Shown here: piece after piece, positions 14,786 through 21,476 of the stretch | Position numbering within the stretch: position 1 is the stretch's first letter | Layout of the letters: each line of letters begins with the position of its first letter | Source: an uncultured Pelagibacteraceae bacterium | Lineage (GTDB): Bacteria > Pseudomonadota > Alphaproteobacteria > Pelagibacterales > Pelagibacteraceae | Assembly (NCBI GenBank): GCA_902560685.1 | Contig: CACEMT010000001.1 | Span: forward strand, 91,252-155,251 | DNA: 64,000 bases | Reading direction: 5' to 3' | Notes under the pieces: generated by a model | Databases searched by the model: none | What the model was told of the DNA's origin: nothing | Seen by the model: the letters and a program-made list of their open reading frames with translations, nothing else | Translations under genes and position numbers: made by a program

Positions 14786-16495
14786 ATGAGATTAATAAAA
14801 AAAATTTGGAGCACATTAGGTGCGTATAAAACTAAAACTATAATTTTTGGTTTGATATTAATTATAACTGCAATCTTTGAAACATTAGGAGTGGGTATAA
14901 TTTATCAAATATTAAAAATTATTAGTGATGAAAATTTTATCCAAAATAATTTTTATTTTATTTATTTAAAAAATAATTTTAATTTAAATTATAACGAATT
15001 GTTGCTTACTATAGTTTCATTAGTATTAGTAATTTTTATTATAAAAAATTCTTTAATAGTTTATTTTGCAAGATGGCAACAGGGTTTTTTAAATTTATTT
15101 GATATTTATTTATCAGATAAACTTTTTTCTTATTATATAAACCAACCATTTGAAAGATATCTTAAACATAACTCTTCTATTTATGTAAGAAATCTTACTT
15201 ATGAAATGTCAAATTTTAAAGGAGCGTTACAACATTACATGAACTTAGTAACCGAAGGAATAATTTTAATATTTATTTCGAGCTTTTTAATTTATATTAA
15301 TCCAATTGCTACTTTAGTAATTTTTTTTATTTTATTTGCTTTTTCATCATTTTATTTTTTTGGACCATTAAATAAATTTTTAAAAAAATGGAGTAAAGAA
15401 AGACTAGATTTTTCCGATAAATATACCAAACATCTTATTCAAGGCTTAGAGTCTGTTAAGGAAATTAGAGTTTATCAGTCTGAGGATGAGGCAAGATCAA
15501 ATCATTATAATGCAAAAAAAAAGGTAAACGATCTGATGAGACACCTTGTAGTTTTGAATGTTATTCCAAGAAATTTATTTGAAATAATTACAATATTAAT
15601 TTTAAGTTCTTGTATTATTTATTACTCTGTCAATGGTGAAAATCTAATTGAAATAATTCCTTTGGTTGGAGTTTATTTGGCTGCAGCATATAAAATTCTT
15701 CCATCAATGGTAAAAATTTTAAATTCAATAAACTCTCTTAAATTTTTTCACGCTTCTATAGATCATATTTTTAATGAACTTAAAGAACAAAAAAAAATTT
15801 ATTTAAAGAAAACTAATAAAGATAAAATTGACTCTTTTAAAAGTTTAATATTTAAAAATGTAAATTTTAAATATTCTAGTTCAAATAAAAAAATATTAAA
15901 TAATTTTTCATTAAATCTTAAAAAGGGAGATATTATTGGTATTAAAGGAGAAAGCGGATCAGGAAAAAGTACATTAATTAATTTAATGCTTGGATTGCTA
16001 AAACCGACAAATGGTAGAATTTTACTTAATGGAAAAAATTTACAAATGAATAACAGAGGATGGCTAAAAATTGTAAGCTATGTACCTCAAAATATTTATA
16101 TTACCGATGATAATATTTATAAAAATATCGGTTTTGGAAAAAAAATATATGAAATTAATAAGCTGAAGGTTATTGCACTTTTGAAAAAACTTAAAATATA
16201 TAAAGATATTAAATCAAAAGGTTTTACAAAAAATGTAGGTCAAAGAGGATCTTTTTTTTCAGGAGGTCAAGCACAAAGGATTGTATTGGCTAGAGCATTG
16301 TATAAAGATCCCGATGTAATTTTTTTTGATGAAGCCACAAGTAGCCTGGATAAACAAAATGAACAAAATGTTGTTAAATTAATACTGAAATTAAAGCGAA
16401 AAAAGACCTTAGTCATATCCTCTCATAACGATGAATTATTAAATTTGTGCGATCGTGTTTTAAATTTGAATAAAGGGTTAATTAAAACAAATTAA
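14786..16495 (+). CDS. ABC exporter (fused permease-ATPase), PglK/MsbA type
   Basis: 569 residues. The N-terminal 330 or so carry about six hydrophobic segments typical of ABC exporters; the C-terminal ATPase has Walker A GESGSGKST (near 388), Q-loop YVPQN, signature FSGGQAQR (near 490), Walker B VIFFDEATSS and an H-loop SSHN. Half-size exporters of this class flip lipid-linked oligosaccharides or lipid A-like substrates. It heads the plus-strand operon that also encodes phosphoramidate-pathway enzymes, and no Wzx-type flippase is visible in the island, so it is the leading candidate to move the lipid-linked glycan across the inner membrane. Confidence 0.88.
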   Translation: MRLIKKIWSTLGAYKTKTIIFGLILIITAIFETLGVGIIYQILKIISDENFIQNNFYFIYLKNNFNLNYNELLLTIVSLVLVIFIIKNSLIVYFARWQQGFLNLFDIYLSDKLFSYYINQPFERYLKHNSSIYVRNLTYEMSNFKGALQHYMNLVTEGIILIFISSFLIYINPIATLVIFFILFAFSSFYFFGPLNKFLKKWSKERLDFSDKYTKHLIQGLESVKEIRVYQSEDEARSNHYNAKKKVNDLMRHLVVLNVIPRNLFEIITILILSSCIIYYSVNGENLIEIIPLVGVYLAAAYKILPSMVKILNSINSLKFFHASIDHIFNELKEQKKIYLKKTNKDKIDSFKSLIFKNVNFKYSSSNKKILNNFSLNLKKGDIIGIKGESGSGKSTLINLMLGLLKPTNGRILLNGKNLQMNNRGWLKIVSYVPQNIYITDDNIYKNIGFGKKIYEINKLKVIALLKKLKIYKDIKSKGFTKNVGQRGSFFSGGQAQRIVLARALYKDPDVIFFDEATSSLDKQNEQNVVKLILKLKRKKTLVISSHNDELLNLCDRVLNLNKGLIKTN

Positions 16496-16498
16496 ATT

Positions 16499-17872
16499 AT
16501 GAAAAAAATTATTTTTTTTCCTATTGAAATAAAATCAAGAGAACTTAGGCCAAGACTTTTAATGTCGTTATTTGCTTTGAAAAAAAATTACGCATGTTTT
16601 GTAGGAAGTAAACAAGGAATATTAAGAGCAACAAGACACTTCAGCCCTGGTACTTATTTTTATAAATCAATGAATCATACAGATTTAGATCATATAAAAA
16701 AAATTAAAAAATTAAAAAATAATTATTTCGTGATCGATGAAGAAGGAGGATTTCAATATTCAACTTCAAAACAACTTAATAAGTTTATAACGATTAGAAG
16801 TAGTAAAAAAAATGTAGAACTTATAGATAAATTTTTTTCTTGGGGAAAATTTGACTTTGAAGAGTGGAAAAAAAGATATAACTCAAATTCAAAAAAGTTT
16901 AAATTGTTAGGATCTCCAAGAATAGATTTTTGGAGGGATGAAATTATCACTAAAGTATATAAGGAGGAGTTAGATGAGATTCAAAACAAATTTAGTAAAG
17001 ATATAGTTTTAGTTATAAGTTCATTTCTGACTTCGAAAAAAGAAGTAAAAAAATTTTTAAAAAATTATGATCATTGGTTTAAATTTAGAAATAAAAAAGA
17101 GAAAAGAAATGCAATAAAACAAGTAATGTCTGATTATAGATTTTTTAAAAATTACTTAAAAATGATTTCCCATATATCTAAAAATAATCCAAACTTAAAT
17201 TTTGTAATAAGACCTCATCCAAATGAAAATATTAATGATTGGAAACAATCAATAAAAAAAATGCCAAAAAATGTTTATGTAGATAAAAGTTATGATGTTA
17301 CTCCATGGATATATGTTTCAAAATATGTAATTCACAATTCTTCAGCCGTTGGCATGCAGACATCAGCTATGAAAAAAAATTTGATTACATATAGACCCAA
17401 AGGTTTTTTGTATGATAGAAATTTTACAAATAAGCTAGGACTGATTGTGAACAGTAAGTATAAGTTAGACAAAATTTTAAAATTAGAAATAAAAACTAAT
17501 AAAATTAAGTTATCAAATTATAAAACACTTAAAAAAAGATTTTATAGCCTAGGAGAAAAAAGTTTTGTATCCAAAAAAATAATAGATGAAATTAATTATG
17601 CACATAATTTTAAATCAAATATAAATATTTCTAAATTTTTAATCTTATCTTTGAGTTATAAGATTAAAGATTTAATTTATTCTTTTTTCAATATATTTAT
17701 AAAATCAAAAAAAAGACAACCGCATACTTCAAGAAGCTTTTTTGAAAAAATGTCCGGTGGTATAAAAAAAGGTGAAATAAGTTTATTTTTTAAATCAATG
17801 TCCAATTACGATCAAAAAATAAATTTATTAAAATTTTGTAAAAATTGTTTTCTTATATATAAGAAGGAATAA
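16499..17872 (+). CDS. Surface carbohydrate biosynthesis protein, paralog of 6520-7914
   Basis: 457 residues, same overall layout as the protein at 6520-7914: an N-terminal IFFPIE...RELRPRL segment, VIDEEGGFQY, FSWGKFDFEEW, LLGSPRID, a central FVIRPHPNE and HNSSAVGMQTSAM region. The RPHP-N/G-E landmark and the Ser/Thr-rich stretch after it recall GT-B capsule transferases. ATG start 3 bases after the ABC exporter stop. The two paralogs head for opposite ends of the divergent regulon; they may act on two sugars of the same repeat. Function beyond glycan assembly is not assigned. Confidence 0.7.
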   Translation: MKKIIFFPIEIKSRELRPRLLMSLFALKKNYACFVGSKQGILRATRHFSPGTYFYKSMNHTDLDHIKKIKKLKNNYFVIDEEGGFQYSTSKQLNKFITIRSSKKNVELIDKFFSWGKFDFEEWKKRYNSNSKKFKLLGSPRIDFWRDEIITKVYKEELDEIQNKFSKDIVLVISSFLTSKKEVKKFLKNYDHWFKFRNKKEKRNAIKQVMSDYRFFKNYLKMISHISKNNPNLNFVIRPHPNENINDWKQSIKKMPKNVYVDKSYDVTPWIYVSKYVIHNSSAVGMQTSAMKKNLITYRPKGFLYDRNFTNKLGLIVNSKYKLDKILKLEIKTNKIKLSNYKTLKKRFYSLGEKSFVSKKIIDEINYAHNFKSNINISKFLILSLSYKIKDLIYSFFNIFIKSKKRQPHTSRSFFEKMSGGIKKGEISLFFKSMSNYDQKINLLKFCKNCFLIYKKE

Positions 17873-17886
17873 CTATCAAAATTGAA

Positions 17887-18510
17887 ATGAAAGATAAATA
17901 TTTACAAAAAATAGAAAATGCTTTTTTAGAACATCTTTTAAAAATAAAAGATCCTCAAATTCTAGAATTTGGAGTAAGACATGGTCAATCGACCAAATTA
18001 TTCATTGATATTTGTGAAAAAACAAATGGATTTTTATATTCTGTAGATATTGATAATTATGAAAATAAATTCTTGTCAAAAAAATGGAAATTTATTCATG
18101 GTAGAGATGATAATTATGAATTAGTTGAAAAATTTATACCAAAAAAATTAGATGTTGTATTTCTAGATAGTTTTCATAACGCGAACCATGTTGAAAAAAT
18201 ATTTTATCATTATTATCCAATGGTAAAACAAGATGGTATTTTTGTAATTGATGACATTAACTGGATGTTATATTCAAAAAATAACACTAGAGACAATTTT
18301 AATTCAGAAATAAATAATTATGAAACCTTTTTTAGAATTTTAGATATTTACAACTCAAATATTGAAAATTTTGACTTATCATTCGACTTTATCGGTTCAG
18401 GTATAGCTAAAATAAAAAAAATTACTAACAATCAATTATCAAAAAGAAAGAAAGTTATTTTAAGAAAAAATACAATTAAAAATATTATTAGAAAAATCTT
18501 ACAAAAATAA
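17887..18510 (+). CDS. Class I SAM methyltransferase, Methyltransf_24-like
   Basis: 207 residues, compact SAM fold: ILEFGVRHGQSTKLF as the cofactor loop, LYSVDIDNYE as the acidic strand, DVVFLDSFHNANHVEKIFYHYYPMVKQDGIFVIDDINW as the family's typical distal motifs. This pattern (FGV..G.ST, DSxHxxxHVxKD-like, G..V.DD) is that of small O-methyltransferases related to cephalosporin hydroxylase-like and macrocin-type families. No membrane segments. It sits between the surface-carbohydrate protein and the sulfotransferase-fold gene, so a glycan hydroxyl or the phosphoramidate group is a likely acceptor. Confidence 0.75.
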   Translation: MKDKYLQKIENAFLEHLLKIKDPQILEFGVRHGQSTKLFIDICEKTNGFLYSVDIDNYENKFLSKKWKFIHGRDDNYELVEKFIPKKLDVVFLDSFHNANHVEKIFYHYYPMVKQDGIFVIDDINWMLYSKNNTRDNFNSEINNYETFFRILDIYNSNIENFDLSFDFIGSGIAKIKKITNNQLSKRKKVILRKNTIKNIIRKILQK

Positions 18511-18513
18511 TTT

Positions 18514-19497
18514 ATGAAAAGTTTGAAAGTGGTAAATATTAGTCCTGGCCTAAGCGGCGCCGGTTTAATTTCTGATTATTTATTGAACAGGAAAGATTTT
18601 ACTAATCCTTTTAATTTAGAGGCTGAATTTAGATTATTACATGACCCGGGTGGTATTCATAATTTGTATAAAGGTTTGTATGAAAATTTTAGTGTAAATA
18701 ATTCATCTTATTTTTTTAATGAGTTTGAAAAATATATTTTAAATTTAAAAAACCTTTCTTCAAAAATAAAAAATAAAAAAAAATATCATTACGATTCAGT
18801 TTTTTTTAATGAGGTTAAAAAATATGTAAGTGAAATAAGTTTAATAAGTTATTTTGGTCTACCAGAATATTTTAGAATTGGATTTGATTTTAATGATAAG
18901 CTCAAATGGAGAATACTAAGGATTAGCAAGTCATCTCAAGAGGTTAAATTTTGTAAAATGAGAATTCCAGTAGAAAAAGAAATCTTTTTAAAAAAAACAA
19001 GAATATTTTTAAACAAAGTTTTATTTATTTTATCAGGAAAGAAAAAAATAAACTATGTAATCGATCAAGGAGGAAATTTTTGGGATCCAATTAAATCTAC
19101 ACAGTATTTCGATAATAGAAAAATTGTTTTGGTTACAAGGGACCCAAGAAGTATTTTTTCAAGCATGAAAACAAGGAAATCTTTGGCATATCCTGGGCAC
19201 GATATTAAAATTTTTTGTGAATGGTATAAAAATATAATGAAAAATTATACTAAAATAAAGGAAAGTAATATTTTAATAAAAATAAAATACGAAAACTTCA
19301 TTTTAAATCATGAGAAAGAATCAAAAAAACTTCTTAAATTTCTTAATATAAAAAACTTGAAAAAAAAAAAATTTGATATAAGCAATTCAAAAAGTAATAT
19401 TTTTAAAGCTAAAAATTACTTAACAAATAAAGAACTTAAATATATAGAAAAAAAACTAAAAAAATACTTACAATGGCCCAAAAAAATTTATATTTAA
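18514..19497 (+). CDS. Sulfotransferase-fold protein, candidate phosphoramidate transferase
   Basis: 327 residues. The segment IVLVTRDPRSIFSSMK (about 204-219) is the 3'-phosphate-binding motif of sulfotransferases, and the C-terminal ILIKIKYENFILNHEKES...LLKFLNI segment is the usual family ending. The 5'-phosphosulfate loop at the N-terminus reads NISPGLSGAGLISDYLL, a degenerate form of GxxRSGTT. Standard family members move sulfate from PAPS. Here the operon makes 3'-phospho-CDP-amidate, a PAPS-like donor, and SAR11 is known to lack assimilatory sulfate reduction, so I infer transfer of phosphoramidate as an alternative. Its last 25 bases overlap the next gene. Confidence 0.72.
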   Translation: MKSLKVVNISPGLSGAGLISDYLLNRKDFTNPFNLEAEFRLLHDPGGIHNLYKGLYENFSVNNSSYFFNEFEKYILNLKNLSSKIKNKKKYHYDSVFFNEVKKYVSEISLISYFGLPEYFRIGFDFNDKLKWRILRISKSSQEVKFCKMRIPVEKEIFLKKTRIFLNKVLFILSGKKKINYVIDQGGNFWDPIKSTQYFDNRKIVLVTRDPRSIFSSMKTRKSLAYPGHDIKIFCEWYKNIMKNYTKIKESNILIKIKYENFILNHEKESKKLLKFLNIKNLKKKKFDISNSKSNIFKAKNYLTNKELKYIEKKLKKYLQWPKKIYI

Positions 19498-20075
19498 TAA
19501 GACATGGAAAAGCTGCGATGGATGGATTTGATAGAGAAAGAGTTTTAGACTCGGATGGAATAATTCAAGCCACTTCACTTTGTAAAAAAATTAAAACTCA
19601 ATTCAAAGATCAAAAAATAAGGATTATTTCAAGTCCCTTCAAAAGAGCGATGCAAACTATAGAAAAACTATCCCAAGATATGTCTGCCGATATTGAAAAA
19701 AGTCAATCATTAGAAGAGATAAATATTGGAAAAGATCAAAATTTATCTAAGCACCAAATAATTGAAAAAATGTGGAGTGATAAAAATTTCAAGGTTCAAA
19801 ATGGCTCGTCACAATCAGAACATGTTGATAAAATAAAAGATGAATTTAATAAAATCTTAGATGATTTTTATAAAAATGATTACAATTTAATATTAATTTC
19901 TCATGGTAATTCAATTGGCATTATTTTAAAGTATTTTTTAGATACTGAATTTACATTTAATGACTGGAAAAAAATTAGCATGCCAGATATGTATTGCTTG
20001 AGTTTCAATGAGGAAAATAAGATTATTAATTTTAAAAGAGATATAGATGGTATAGAAAAAATATTTACTATTTAA
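19473..20075 (+). CDS. Histidine phosphatase superfamily protein
   Basis: 200 residues with the phosphohistidine motif LIRHGKA (8-14), SSPFKRAMQT, the second catalytic His in LISHGNSIG and a PDMYCLSF end strand, all typical of the phosphoglycerate-mutase-like phosphatases. The start codon lies inside the sulfotransferase-fold gene (25-base overlap), implying translational coupling. In an operon that makes a nucleotide with a 3'-phosphate, it could recycle 3'-phospho-CMP or dephosphorylate an intermediate; this is inference, since the family is broad and acts on many small substrates. Confidence 0.82.
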   Translation: MAQKNLYLIRHGKAAMDGFDRERVLDSDGIIQATSLCKKIKTQFKDQKIRIISSPFKRAMQTIEKLSQDMSADIEKSQSLEEINIGKDQNLSKHQIIEKMWSDKNFKVQNGSSQSEHVDKIKDEFNKILDDFYKNDYNLILISHGNSIGIILKYFLDTEFTFNDWKKISMPDMYCLSFNEENKIINFKRDIDGIEKIFTI

Positions 20076-20104
20076 TTATGAAAGAAGTTAATTATGAAAG
20101 AAGA
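20073..20104 (+). repeat. 16-base tandem duplication at the start of the next gene
   Basis: TAATTATGAAAGAAGT occurs at 20073-20088 and again (15 of 16 bases) from 20089. It duplicates the start codon: the first ATG at 20078 opens an 11-codon out-of-frame ORF ending at 20113, the second ATG at 20094 opens the methyltransferase. Confidence 0.85.
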
Positions 20105-20921
20105 AATAAATAAAAAATACTTAAAAGAAAAACAGTATAAATCTACTAAATACCTGGAGGCAAGAATCAAGATTCACCAGTTTACAAAAAATAAGATTGG
20201 TTTTCATGAGTGGATTTTTAGTCAATATGATTTATCAGAATTTGAAAAAGAAAATAACGAAATTAAAATCTTAGATGTTGGGTGTGGAACCGGAGTATTT
20301 TGGAAAAAAAATATAAATAATTTTAAAAAATATAAGCTTGATATTACTTTTACAGACGCAACAGAAGCCATGGTTGAAAAGGAAAAAATAAATACTGCTG
20401 AATTAGATGCAAAAAAAAAATATGAGATAGCTGACATAGACAATTTAGAAAAGTATAAAAATCAATTTGACATAGTTTTTTGCCACAATGTTGTTTACCA
20501 CGCAGGAGATAAAGAAAAGTCAATAAAAAATTTAAAAGACTGTCTAAATGATAAACCATCTTCTTTTTGTAGTATTACTACTAATAGCGAAAAACATATG
20601 TTAAATGTTTATGAAATAGGAAGAAATTTAGATAAAAATTTTCCAACAGATAGAATTATAGATTCTTTCACTGAAGAGATAGCTGATAAAATGTTGCCAA
20701 AATTTTTTAAAATTGAAAAAAAAATTGAAGAGGAAGAATTAAGAGTTACAGATTGGGAAATTTTAATGGGTTTTGTTGCATCAGGAGTTGAACCAAGAGG
20801 AATAAAATTAGTAGATAATTTTTGGGATGAATATAAAAAAATTTATGATCAAGAATTTAAAAAAAATGGGTATTTTAAAATTATAAAAAGGTCTCCATTA
20901 TATATTTGTAAAAAAAATTAA
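20094..20921 (+). CDS. Class I SAM methyltransferase in the phosphoramidate cluster
   Basis: 275 residues. The cofactor loop is ILDVGCGTGVFW, followed by ITFTDATEAMV and IVFCHNVVYHAGDKEKSIKNL (motif II and post-II), a usual small-molecule methyltransferase pattern. In Campylobacter jejuni the phosphoramidate genes are accompanied by SAM methyltransferases thought to add the O-methyl group; this gene is directly upstream of the kinase and may have that role. The start at 20094 is the second copy of a duplicated start region. An out-of-frame ATG 16 bases upstream may lower its translation. Confidence 0.78.
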   Translation: MKEEINKKYLKEKQYKSTKYLEARIKIHQFTKNKIGFHEWIFSQYDLSEFEKENNEIKILDVGCGTGVFWKKNINNFKKYKLDITFTDATEAMVEKEKINTAELDAKKKYEIADIDNLEKYKNQFDIVFCHNVVYHAGDKEKSIKNLKDCLNDKPSSFCSITTNSEKHMLNVYEIGRNLDKNFPTDRIIDSFTEEIADKMLPKFFKIEKKIEEEELRVTDWEILMGFVASGVEPRGIKLVDNFWDEYKKIYDQEFKKNGYFKIIKRSPLYICKKN

Positions 20922-20929
20922 TCCACGAA

Positions 20930-21454
20930 ATGATTTTATGGATAACCGGTATTTCAGGCTCGGGCAAAACAACACTTGGTAAATATTTTTTTAAAGATTT
21001 TAAAAAAAAACATAAAAATACTATATTTCTTGATGGAGATGAATTTAGATCCTTATTCAGTAACGATTTAAAATATACAATTAAAGATAGAGATAAGAAT
21101 GCAGAGAGAATGACAGCTTTTGTTAAATACTTATCTAATCAGAGTATTAATCTTGTTATAAGTGCAAATATTACATCTCAAAAGTATAGAAATTGGTGTA
21201 AAAAAAATCTGAAAAATTTTGTTCAAATTTATATAAGGGCAAGCCTTAATTCGTTAAAAAACAGAGATTATAAAGGTTTATACAAAAAAGCACTAAGTGG
21301 AAAAATCAAAAATGTTGTAGGAGTTGATTTACCATTTAGGGATCCAAAAAAAATAGATCTTTTTTTAAGTAATGATGGATCTAAGAAAGAATTTTTAAAA
21401 AAAGTAGACATAATTAAGAAATTTTTAAGGAAAAATTTAATTAAGATTTATTAA
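20930..21454 (+). CDS. CysC-like kinase, probable CDP-amidate 3'-kinase
   Basis: 174 residues, adenylylsulfate-kinase fold: P-loop GISGSGKTT (7-15), FLDGDEFRSLF, DRDKNAERM, VISANITS, and the ending NRDYKGLYKKALSGKIKNVVGVDLPFRDP, close to APS kinases. The Campylobacter counterpart Cj1415 is a CysC-type enzyme that phosphorylates CDP-amidate on the 3'-hydroxyl. Here the next three genes match in type the other three enzymes of that pathway, so I assign the amidate role over APS phosphorylation; no ATP sulfurylase gene is in the window. Sequence alone cannot rule out APS kinase. Confidence 0.82.
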   Translation: MILWITGISGSGKTTLGKYFFKDFKKKHKNTIFLDGDEFRSLFSNDLKYTIKDRDKNAERMTAFVKYLSNQSINLVISANITSQKYRNWCKKNLKNFVQIYIRASLNSLKNRDYKGLYKKALSGKIKNVVGVDLPFRDPKKIDLFLSNDGSKKEFLKKVDIIKKFLRKNLIKIY

Positions 21455-21476
21455 TTTATGTCCATAAATTTAGTTC

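Noticed and set aside
20930-21454. First reading as a true adenylylsulfate kinase for sulfate assimilation
   Set aside because: The three following genes give the full set of CDP-amidate enzymes, and no sulfurylase or reductase genes are present in the window. APS kinase remains a formal alternative.
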